Source of the DNA: JAIVJN01 sp036732565
Lineage (GTDB): Bacteria; Acidobacteriota; Vicinamibacteria; Vicinamibacterales; UBA2999
DNA: 13,642 bases
Assembly (NCBI GenBank): GCA_036732565.1
Contig: DAINCF010000162.1
Coordinates: 1-13,642 of the forward strand
Direction of reading: 5' to 3'
This document shows positions 6,221-13,037 of the stretch, one piece after another. The position numbers and the translations under genes are program-made. The notes beneath the pieces were generated by a model. It saw only the letters and a list, made by a program, of their open reading frames with translations. It was not told the DNA's origin and did no database searches. The first letter of the stretch is position 1; every line of letters starts with the position of its first letter.

Positions 6221-8263
6221 CTACTTCTCGCGTGGCAGGCGGAGCGCGAGCAGCTCGCCGCTGTAGCCTGGTCCGCTGACGGCGATGACGAGGTACTGGC
6301 GGCCGTTGAGCATGTAGGTCATCGGCGATCCGGTTTGCGGCGCGGGCAGCTGGATCGCCGCGGCTTCTTTACCCGTCGCTTTGTCGTAGGCACGTAGCAT
6401 CGCGCCGCGCGTGCCGGATGGGGTCGGACCGTAGTTCCCTTCGCCCGCGATGAGCAGCGTCTTGGTGACGAGCGTGCCGACGTTGTTCCCCGGACGCCCG
6501 GTGGGCGGCAGGTCGAGTGCTTTGAGTGCCGGATGGTTTCTCACCAGGTCGGGCGTCGCTCCGTGCGGCACCTGCCAGCGCAGCTCCCCCTTCTCGAGAT
6601 CGATCGCGCTGATGCGGCTGTACGGCGGTTTGACCAGCGGCAGTCCCTGCACCTGCAAGCCGCCTTGCCCCGGCGCGCCAGCGGCCTCGGCCGTGGCCGA
6701 TCCGGAGCCGCCGGAACGACGCGCGCCGGTGAGCACCGTGCCCTGGTGGTATGGCAGATCCGAGACGCCTGGTGGAGGCGGGACCAACCCCAAGGGCCGC
6801 GGCGAGCTTTCCGACGCCACAAACAGCGTCCTGGTCTCGGGATCGTACGAGCCGCCGGGCCAGTTGGTCGCCGCGCCCTGGGCCCCGAGCGTGAGCGTCG
6901 CGATCGGGCCTCCGCGCTGGCTGACGACTGGCGGCGTGAACATCGGGCCGATGCGGTACAGCGCGATCGCAGCCTCCGCCTCCTTGCGCAGCTCGGGCGT
7001 GAAGTCGATGAGGTCGTCGTGCGAGAACCCCTGGCGATCGTAGGCTGGCGGCTTCGACGGGATGGGCTGCGTCGGCGAATACCACTCGCCCGGCACGTCG
7101 CCTCGCGGTACGGGGCGCTCGTCGATTGGCCAGATGGGCTCACCAGTCACGCGATCGAACACGTAGAGGAATGCCTGCTTGGTGGGCTGCGCCACGATCT
7201 TGCGGAGCCGGCCGTCGATCATCACATCGGCGAGGATCGGCGCACACGGAATGTCCATGTCCCAGACCCCATGGTGGACGAGCTGAAAGTGCCACTTACG
7301 TACGCCCGTCCGCAGATCGACCGCTACGAGGCTCTCACTGAAGAGATTGTTGCCGGGGCGCTCGCCGCCGTAATAGTCGTGCGTCGGCAACTCCACCGGC
7401 AGGTACGCGAGGCCAAGCTCGGCATCGATCGAGATCTGCGCCCACACGCCCGTGTTGCCGGTGTAGGCCCACGAGTCGTCGTGCCAGGTGTCGTTGCCGA
7501 GCTCGCCGGGACCGGGGATGGTCTTGAAAATCCACAGTCGCTTGCCGGTGCGCACGTCGAACCCGCGGACGTACCCTTTGACGTTGATCTTGCTCTTGGG
7601 ATTGGCGCCGGTCTCGAAGGCCGCGCCCACGATCACGACGTCGTTCGCCACCATCGGCGTCGCGTGCAGGCCGACGGCGGCGTTCTCCATGTCGAGATCG
7701 AGGTTCTGATCGAAGTTCCGTTTCAGATCGATGATGCCCCGCTCGCCGAACGTGGGAATGGGTCGGCCGGTGGACGCATCGAGCGCAATCAGACGATAGC
7801 CGGGCGTGACGTAGAGGATGCGCTCCTCTTTGCCGTCGGTCCAATAGGACAGGCCGCGGCCGGAGAGCTGGCGAGGCGCCGCGTTGCCGCGGGCGCCCTC
7901 GTCCAGCGAGTACACCCATTTGAGCTCGCCGCTCGCGGCGTCGAGTGAGATCACCGCGCGTCGCGAGCCGGCGGTCGAATACAGCCGGCCCTTCACCATC
8001 AGCGGCGTGGACTGGAAGGTGAACTCGGGCCGCGGGCCGAGGTTGTCGGTCTTGAACCGCCAGGCGATTTCGAGCTCGCTGAAATTGGCAGCGGCTATCT
8101 GGTCGAGGGGCGCGTAGCGCGTGTGGCCGAGATCGCCCCCATACGTCGGCCACTCACCGTTCGGCGCACCACGTTGCGCCGCGAGCGAGGCGGAAACGAA
8201 GAGCACAGCCACCGCTGCGCAGGCCCATCTCCAGGGCGTCGCCGCCATGGACGGAGTATACAT
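6221..8263 (-). CDS. Periplasmic PQQ-dependent dehydrogenase (membrane glucose dehydrogenase-like catalytic domain)
   Basis: The 680-residue quinoprotein has a signal peptide (WRWACAAVAVLFVSASLAAQ, ending near 30). The mature start GEWPTYGGDLGHTRYAPLDQI (36-56) is the standard opening of PQQ dehydrogenases. Residues 296-346 (DYYGGERPGNNLFSESL onward, with WHFQLVHHGVWDMDIP at 324-339) closely resemble membrane-bound glucose dehydrogenases. TNWPGGSYDP (466-475) and GSPMTYMLNGRQYLVIAVSG (645-664) are further family blocks. The five-helix quinone-reducing N-terminal domain of E. coli Gcd is absent, and there is no CxxCH haem domain. Electrons must therefore leave through a partner. The substrate, a sugar or alcohol, cannot be read from sequence. 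A Gly/Ser/Ala-rich insert (about 514-536) interrupts the propeller. ATG 8263 is the longest start; ATG 8248 gives an equally good signal peptide. Neither has a strong ribosome site. Confidence 0.88.
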   Translation of the reverse strand: MYTPSMAATPWRWACAAVAVLFVSASLAAQRGAPNGEWPTYGGDLGHTRYAPLDQIAAANFSELEIAWRFKTDNLGPRPEFTFQSTPLMVKGRLYSTAGSRRAVISLDAASGELKWVYSLDEGARGNAAPRQLSGRGLSYWTDGKEERILYVTPGYRLIALDASTGRPIPTFGERGIIDLKRNFDQNLDLDMENAAVGLHATPMVANDVVIVGAAFETGANPKSKINVKGYVRGFDVRTGKRLWIFKTIPGPGELGNDTWHDDSWAYTGNTGVWAQISIDAELGLAYLPVELPTHDYYGGERPGNNLFSESLVAVDLRTGVRKWHFQLVHHGVWDMDIPCAPILADVMIDGRLRKIVAQPTKQAFLYVFDRVTGEPIWPIDERPVPRGDVPGEWYSPTQPIPSKPPAYDRQGFSHDDLIDFTPELRKEAEAAIALYRIGPMFTPPVVSQRGGPIATLTLGAQGAATNWPGGSYDPETRTLFVASESSPRPLGLVPPPPGVSDLPYHQGTVLTGARRSGGSGSATAEAAGAPGQGGLQVQGLPLVKPPYSRISAIDLEKGELRWQVPHGATPDLVRNHPALKALDLPPTGRPGNNVGTLVTKTLLIAGEGNYGPTPSGTRGAMLRAYDKATGKEAAAIQLPAPQTGSPMTYMLNGRQYLVIAVSGPGYSGELLALRLPREK

Positions 8264-8284
8264 GTCAGGCGGGGGCGCTCTGGA

Positions 8285-9700
8285 TTAGTTCGACCGTTCG
8301 CCCTTTCGTCTCGACAGCCGTTTGTTGAGCGCCTGCCGGGACAGCCCGAGCATGCGCGCCGCAATCCCTTGATTCCCCTCCGCGCGCCGCAGCGCCTCCG
8401 CTACCAGCTCCTCCTGCGCTTCGTCCAGCGTCGGCAGCTGATCGCGCAGCAACTCCTCCGCGGGTGCTGCCGTCGCCCTCGCCGGTTCCACCGCCGGCGC
8501 CGCCGCGTCAATCGCATCCTTGAAGCTTTGCAGCCCGAGCACGGACCCGTTGTGCCTGGCAACCGCGTCGAACACCATCGCTTCGAGCTCACGCACGTTG
8601 CCTGGGAACGTATGCGCCCTGAGCAGCGTGTAGAGCGCCGGCGGAACGGCTGGCGCCGGCTTCCCCAGCGTGACCGCCGCACGCTCGACGAACTGCGCGA
8701 CCAGGAGCGGGAGATCGTCGCGCCGAGCGCGCAGCGGCGGCAGCGAGAAGTGATGGATCCGCAACCGGTAGTAGAGGTCGTTGCGGAAGGTGCCCTCCGC
8801 CACGGCACGGGCGACGTCGCGGTTCGTCGCAACGATGATGCGGGCGCGGCATTGCTTCGGACGATCCGCGCCCAGCGGGTAGTAGCCGCCGTCCTGCAGT
8901 AACCGCAGCAGCTTCACCTGCGACGCCATCGCCAGATCGCCAATCTCGTCGAGGAACAGCGTGCCCGCCGCCGCCACGCTCACCAGACCCTCGCGCTGCC
9001 GATCGGCGCCCGTGAACGAGCCGCGCGTGTGGCCGAAGAGCGTGTCGGTGAAAAGCGTGTCATCGAGGCCGGCCGTGTTCACCGTCACCAGCTCCCCGGG
9101 CCGTCCCGACCGGCGGTGCAGCGCCCGCGCCACCAGCTCTTTGCCCGTGCCGGTCTCGCCCGTAATCAGCACCGGCTGCGGCGACGGTGCGATGGCTTCG
9201 ATGTAGCGGAAGATCGCGAACATGCCACGATCGCGCGTGATGATGTCGGTGAAGGTAGCCCCCTCGTGCGGTGTGTCCTCGAGCACGCGCGTCTTCAGCG
9301 AGAGCAGCTCCGCCTCGAGTGCTCGCATCTCGATCGCGCGCCTGAGCGATGACACCAGCCGGCTCCCCTCGACCGGCTTCACGAGGTAATCCTTCGCGCC
9401 CGCCTGCATGCACGCCACCGCCGTCTCGAGGTCGGCCGTCGCGGTCAGCACGACCACCGGCAGATCCGGATGATCGGCAGTCACCTGGTCGAGCAGCTGG
9501 CGCCCGGAGAGCTCGGGCATGGACAGGTCGAGCAGCATCGCGCCAAACGATTCCTCGCGCAGCGCCGGCATCACCCTGCGCGCGTCGTCGAGCGTCACGA
9601 CCTCGGGAAATCCCGCCGCACGCAACACCGCACTCACGCTGCGTAACAGGGGCGGCTCGTCGTCCACGATGAGGATGGGAAGCGCGGTCACCGGTCTCAT
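8285..9700 (-). CDS. NtrC-family sigma-54-dependent response regulator
   Basis: The 471-residue protein has three domains. The receiver (about 7-122) has acidic pocket D13/D14, phosphoacceptor D58 (LLDLSMPE), T86 and K108. The AAA+ domain (about 150-375) has Walker A GETGTGKE (181-188), the sigma-54 contact loop GSFTGA (227-232), Walker B GTLFLDEIGD (246-255) and FPGNVREL (365-372). The Fis-type helix-turn-helix is at about 443-462 (NQGIAARMLGLSRQALNKRL). Phosphorylated proteins of this kind bind upstream sites and remodel sigma-54 RNA polymerase to open promoters. The contact loop is GSFTGA rather than GAFTGA, but the key Phe and Thr are kept. Its ATG overlaps the kinase stop (ATGA) and has a strong GGAGGTG site, so it is the kinase's cognate partner. 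Its targets are not known. Confidence 0.95.
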   Translation of the reverse strand: MRPVTALPILIVDDEPPLLRSVSAVLRAAGFPEVVTLDDARRVMPALREESFGAMLLDLSMPELSGRQLLDQVTADHPDLPVVVLTATADLETAVACMQAGAKDYLVKPVEGSRLVSSLRRAIEMRALEAELLSLKTRVLEDTPHEGATFTDIITRDRGMFAIFRYIEAIAPSPQPVLITGETGTGKELVARALHRRSGRPGELVTVNTAGLDDTLFTDTLFGHTRGSFTGADRQREGLVSVAAAGTLFLDEIGDLAMASQVKLLRLLQDGGYYPLGADRPKQCRARIIVATNRDVARAVAEGTFRNDLYYRLRIHHFSLPPLRARRDDLPLLVAQFVERAAVTLGKPAPAVPPALYTLLRAHTFPGNVRELEAMVFDAVARHNGSVLGLQSFKDAIDAAAPAVEPARATAAPAEELLRDQLPTLDEAQEELVAEALRRAEGNQGIAARMLGLSRQALNKRLSRRKGERSN

Positions 9701-11352
9701 GCAGCACCTCCAGCCGCGGTCGCGGTTCGGCTGGAGCCGGCCTCCACGGCCGGCGCCTCCGTCGCCACCGGGAGGCTCACTCGGGCACGGGTGCCCGAGC
9801 CCGGCTCCGATGCGAACGTCAAGCGCCCGTCATAGAGCCGCACCAACGACGAAGCAATTGCCACGCCGAGGCCTGTCCCACCGGTGGCTTCCTTGGTGGT
9901 GAAGAACGCTTCGCCCAGCCGTGAAAGCTGCGCTTCGGTCATCCCGACCCCTTCGTCGGCCACCTCGAGCACGACGCGCCCGGCGCCCACATCGCGCGCC
10001 GTGCTCACCCTCACCGGTCTGCTTCGGCTGGGAAGCGCTTCGAGCGCGTTCACCACCAGGTTCACCGTCACCTGCTCGAGGTGCTGCGCGTTGCCGCACA
10101 CGGCCGGCAGCCGCTCGTCGAGCGTTACCTGCAGCGAATCGGTGCGCTTCTGAATCGGATACGTCAGCAGGCGCAGCGCCCGGCGCACCACGTCGTTCAA
10201 ATCAAAGCACTCCCGCGCGCGTCCGCCAGGCCGCGCGAAGTGCTTCAGGTCGTCGACGATCGCCTCGATGCGGCGGGCGCTGTCCTGGATGTCGACGGTG
10301 AGGCGCGGCAGCGTGTCGCGCGTTTCGGCCAGCGGCATGCCCGCGAACGTCGGCTTCCCGCCGCCGCCGTCGCATGCTTCCAGCGCAGCCAGCACATCGT
10401 CCAGAGCGCTGGTCAACACGCCGGCATTGGTGAGCACCACCTGGTTCGGGTTGTTGACTTCGTGGGCCACGCTCGACACCAGCATGCCAAGCGCGGTCAT
10501 CTTGTTCGCCTGAATGAGCTGCAGCTCCTTGCGCCGCAGCTCGGCGGCGCTGGCGCGAAGGCGAGCGAACAGGAACAGCAGATAGCCGAGCAGAACCAGC
10601 GCCGATACGTACAGCAGCAGGCGGAAGCGCTGCGCGCGAGCCTCGGCGGCATTCGCGGACTGGAGCAGCGCCTGCTGAACCGCCTCGCTGCGCGCGCCGA
10701 CCGGCGACTCGAGAATCGCGCGCAGCAGGCTGTCCACGCGCGGCAGCACCTCGACGATGATACGGGCGTGCGCGGCCAGGGGACCCGCCGCGTCGGGATC
10801 GAGCCTAGCGGCGTCAATGGTGGCGAGCGCCTCTTGCGCCGCGTCGGGCGGCGTCGCCTCCGGCGCCTGCACAAACTGCATCAGCACGTGGGCGGCGTCG
10901 ACCACGCGCGGCGCGCGCACACCGCTCTCCGCGCGGCCGAGATGCTGCACCAGGTGGCCGAAGTAGGTGGTGGAGTTACGCAGGACGGCGTAGTCGGAGG
11001 TGAAGTGTTCGACGAGCTGACTCTTCGCGGCCAGCGCGTCGCTCAGGCCATGCACTTCGCTCGCGATGGCGCGGTCGCCGTTTTCGGCAAGGGCTGCGCT
11101 CTCGCGCTGCAACGACCACAGCTCTCGCCACAGCTCTCGCCCGAGTTGCGGCAGCGCATCGTAGTGCAGGTGCAGACCGGCTCGGATCATGAGCACGGCG
11201 CGGTTGAGCATGGCGTCTGCGAGCTGCAGCGCCTGCAGCGACTGCTGCGCGCGCGTCCGGAAGGTTTGGCCTGGACTTCGGCTCTTGATCAATAGGAGCG
11301 TGAGCAGGAGCAGCAGCGCAGACACGATGACGAGGGGACGGCCACGGGTCAT
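9697..11352 (-). CDS. Membrane sensor histidine kinase with DAHL-like helical sensor
   Basis: The 551-residue kinase has TM1 at about 7-22 and TM2 at about 243-263, enclosing a roughly 220-residue, mostly helical periplasmic domain. That domain contains YAVLRNSTTYFGHL (121-134), a signature I associate with DAHL-type sensors. After TM2 comes a short coiled linker, then the phosphoacceptor helix with H297 in VAHEVNNP. The ATPase domain has the N box NLVVNALEAL (431-440), G1 DEGVGM (466-471), F box EAFFTTKE (481-488) and G2 GGTGLGVAI (491-499). All catalytic motifs are intact; a low-complexity Ala/Thr tail ends it. There is no PAS or HAMP domain. It is translationally coupled at both ends, to the di-haem peroxidase gene before it and the response regulator after it. 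A signal related to periplasmic redox chemistry is therefore an inference worth holding. Confidence 0.93.
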   Translation of the reverse strand: MTRGRPLVIVSALLLLLTLLLIKSRSPGQTFRTRAQQSLQALQLADAMLNRAVLMIRAGLHLHYDALPQLGRELWRELWSLQRESAALAENGDRAIASEVHGLSDALAAKSQLVEHFTSDYAVLRNSTTYFGHLVQHLGRAESGVRAPRVVDAAHVLMQFVQAPEATPPDAAQEALATIDAARLDPDAAGPLAAHARIIVEVLPRVDSLLRAILESPVGARSEAVQQALLQSANAAEARAQRFRLLLYVSALVLLGYLLFLFARLRASAAELRRKELQLIQANKMTALGMLVSSVAHEVNNPNQVVLTNAGVLTSALDDVLAALEACDGGGGKPTFAGMPLAETRDTLPRLTVDIQDSARRIEAIVDDLKHFARPGGRARECFDLNDVVRRALRLLTYPIQKRTDSLQVTLDERLPAVCGNAQHLEQVTVNLVVNALEALPSRSRPVRVSTARDVGAGRVVLEVADEGVGMTEAQLSRLGEAFFTTKEATGGTGLGVAIASSLVRLYDGRLTFASEPGSGTRARVSLPVATEAPAVEAGSSRTATAAGGAA

Positions 11353-12329
11353 TGCGACCGTCCTTGCCCGCTCGGGGCAGCCGAGGCAAGCGGCCGGCCG
11401 CGAAACTCGCCGGTCAGCGTGCGCAGAAACACCACGATTGAATCGACGTCGTCCCGGCTCAGATGTCGTCCAAGCTGATGGCGGCCCATGATGCCGACCG
11501 CTTCGTCGAGCGTCGCGGCGCGGCCGTCGTGGAAGTACGGCGCGGTGACCGCGACGTTGCGCATGCTGGGAACGCGGAAGGTCTCCTCGTCCCGAGCGAT
11601 GCCCGTGATGCGGCGCCGTCCCGGATCGTTGGTGAGCGCCGGCGGCACACGCACCGGCTCGAAGACGCCGAAGCGTTGATAGAGGTTGCCGCCGGCGTTC
11701 ATTCCCTGGTGGCAGGACGCGCAGCCGTAGGCCTTGAAGCGTCGATACCCTTCTTTCGCGTCATCGGAGATGGCACGCTCCTCGCCGCGCAGGTAGCGAT
11801 CGAACGGCGCGTCGGGTGTGAGCAGCGTGCGTTCGAACGAAACGATGGCGTCGATAACGTGGGCTTTGCTGACCGCGCCACCATAGACCGTGCGGAACGT
11901 GGTCGCGTATTCCGTCGCGCCGCGCAGGCGGTTCACGAGCTGCGACCACTCGAGTTCCATCAGCGTCACGACCACCTTCGACGTGTGCTCTTCGAGCGTT
12001 TGCGTCGAGCCGTCCCAGTTGAACGACGCGTTGAGCGCGGCATTGAAAATCGTCGGCGTGTTCCGCGACGGCGCGGTCGCGGGCGCGCGCTCGGCCAGCT
12101 GGCGCGAGTCCATGCCCCCCTTGTCGAGCGGATGACACGTCGCACACGAGTATTGGCCGCTACGCGACAGGCGCACCTCGGAGAAGAGGCGCTCGCCGAG
12201 CGACGCGCGCGCTTCGTCCACCGCCACCGTCGCGACGGGCACAATCGGCTCGGCCTGGCGCGCGATGGCCGCGGGCAGCGCCACCGTGACGCACAGCCCG
12301 ACGATGAACGGTCGAGCACGAGCGCTCAT
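11349..12329 (-). CDS. Di-haem cytochrome c peroxidase / MauG-family protein
   Basis: The 326-residue product has a signal peptide (hydrophobic 8-23) and exactly two haem c attachment motifs, CATCH (62-66) and CASCH (203-207), as expected for bacterial di-haem peroxidases of about 320-350 residues. Other family marks are GERLFSEVRLS (45-55), RNTPTIFNAAL (89-99), FNWDGSTQTLEEH (103-115) with the interhaem Trp at W105, FRVPSMRNVAVTAPYFHDGR (251-270), and DEAVGIMG, where M281 is a candidate axial ligand. The reaction is either peroxide reduction with cytochrome or cupredoxin electrons, or MauG-like oxidation of a partner protein. It is periplasmic. The gene heads a minus-strand cluster, its stop overlaps the kinase ATG, and no strong ribosome site precedes its own ATG. 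The placement suggests either a link to the kinase's signal or service to the downstream quinoprotein. Confidence 0.9.
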   Translation of the reverse strand: MSARARPFIVGLCVTVALPAAIARQAEPIVPVATVAVDEARASLGERLFSEVRLSRSGQYSCATCHPLDKGGMDSRQLAERAPATAPSRNTPTIFNAALNASFNWDGSTQTLEEHTSKVVVTLMELEWSQLVNRLRGATEYATTFRTVYGGAVSKAHVIDAIVSFERTLLTPDAPFDRYLRGEERAISDDAKEGYRRFKAYGCASCHQGMNAGGNLYQRFGVFEPVRVPPALTNDPGRRRITGIARDEETFRVPSMRNVAVTAPYFHDGRAATLDEAVGIMGRHQLGRHLSRDDVDSIVVFLRTLTGEFRGRPLASAAPSGQGRSQ

Positions 12330-12358
12330 CGCTACAGGATCGAGCCAAGCGCGACGAA

Positions 12359-12388
12359 TTGAAAGCTGATCCGGCCGCGTCTCGTCAA
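12359..12388 (-). promoter_or_regulatory. Weak candidate sigma-70 promoter for the redox/two-component cluster
   Basis: On the minus strand TTGACG (12388-12383) fits a -35 box at 5 of 6 positions. The best -10 at 18-nt spacing, TTTCAA (12364-12359), is poor. It lies 30-60 nt before the ATG at 12329. It is the only promoter-like sequence I could pick out here. Confidence 0.2.
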
Positions 12389-12486
12389 GCGACGTCTCTT
12401 GCTGTCGTCATCCGTCGCAACGCGTCCAGCCCGGGCACTCCGACGCAAGTGCGAGCGCGTCAGGCGTTTCACGGCACGGCGGTGAG

Positions 12487-12502
12487 TGGCACTCGTGCCG
12501 CA
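12487..12502 (+). promoter_or_regulatory. Candidate sigma-54 promoter of the acidic-protein gene
   Basis: TGGCACTCGTGCCGCA keeps the GG-N10-GC rule and matches 9 of 12 informative consensus positions, with a perfect TGGCAC at -24 and a poor T-tract at -12. A start near 12513 would give a leader of about 32 nt holding the AAAGGAG site (12528-12534). The element overlaps a palindrome (GGCAC-TC-GTGCC, 12488-12499), which may instead be an operator. Confidence 0.35.
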
Positions 12503-12527
12503 TGACCATGCCGTGGTTCGGTCGACG

Positions 12528-12534
12528 AAAGGAG
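12528..12534 (+). promoter_or_regulatory. Shine-Dalgarno site for the acidic-protein gene
   Basis: AAAGGAG lies 10 nt before ATG 12545. It supports that start over the overlapping frame from 12502, which lacks a ribosome site. Confidence 0.6.
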
Positions 12535-12544
12535 CAATCAGATC

Positions 12545-13018
12545 ATGGCCAACTCAACCACCGCAGTCGAACGCATCGTCCGCAAGGTTTTGAAGGAAGA
12601 GCAGGACGAAACCGTCAACGCGATCCGGGAACTCTCGGACATCCTCACCGAACAGGTGATTCCCAAGCTTTCGGGCGGCGCCAACGGCGAGACCGAATGG
12701 AACGAAGGTGAGGAGGACGAAGAGGCTCAGGAGAACCTCGTCCCCATGTCGGCGCTCGACGCCGGGGTACCGATCGGCCGGCGGAAGAAGCCTTCACCCA
12801 ACGGGCACGATGACAGCGAGGATGCCGACGCGCCGGAGCAGGACGTGCCGAGGGCAGTGATCGACGCCTTCACGTCGCTCTATCAGTCGCTGTCCGCCGA
12901 GCAGGCCGCGGCGCTGGCCGAGCTCTTCACCACCATCGACGGCTCGCTCGACGACCAGGACGCCGACGAGTCGGCAGGCGAGGAAGCGGAAGACGAGGCA
13001 GTGCACGCGCGTGCGTGA
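12545..13018 (+). CDS. Highly acidic cytoplasmic protein of unknown function
   Basis: I do not recognise this 157-residue protein. It has no signal peptide, cysteine or membrane segment. By my count it carries 39 Asp/Glu against 12 Lys/Arg. An N-terminal helix (about 4-42, TAVERIVRKVLKEEQDETVN onward) looks amphipathic and could pair as a coiled coil. A disordered acidic stretch (49-64) and a basic GRRKKP patch (78-83) follow. A second helical block (about 102-131, VIDAFTSLYQSLSAEQAAAL) precedes an acidic tail. The helix-acid-helix layout would suit an adaptor or chaperone. It starts the rightward unit divergent from the redox cluster and ends 19 bp before the peptidase-like gene, so co-transcription is likely. 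The basic N-terminus of that neighbour makes a binding pair possible, which is inference only. Confidence 0.75.
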   Translation: MANSTTAVERIVRKVLKEEQDETVNAIRELSDILTEQVIPKLSGGANGETEWNEGEEDEEAQENLVPMSALDAGVPIGRRKKPSPNGHDDSEDADAPEQDVPRAVIDAFTSLYQSLSAEQAAALAELFTTIDGSLDDQDADESAGEEAEDEAVHARA

Positions 13019-13026
13019 TGCACGCC

Positions 13027-13032
13027 GGAGGT
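13027..13032 (+). promoter_or_regulatory. Shine-Dalgarno site for the peptidase-like gene
   Basis: A full GGAGGT lies 5 nt before ATG 13038. It fixes this start over the second in-frame ATG at 13047 and supports the plus frame over the antisense open frame in this area. Confidence 0.7.
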
Positions 13033-13037
13033 CCATC

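Noticed and set aside
6533..7948. A 471-codon plus-strand open frame inside the quinoprotein dehydrogenase gene
   Set aside because: It is a shadow of the dehydrogenase, whose family blocks are unmistakable on the minus strand.
12502..12711. Small open frame starting MTMPWFGRRKEQ upstream of the acidic gene
   Set aside because: It has no ribosome site, overlaps the acidic gene in another frame, and its later translation is a low-complexity shadow.
13003..13014. Perfect palindrome GCACGCGCGTGC at the end of the acidic gene, considered as a terminator
   Set aside because: There is no T-tract, it lies inside the coding end, and the next gene begins 24 bp later. CG alternation makes such palindromes common here.
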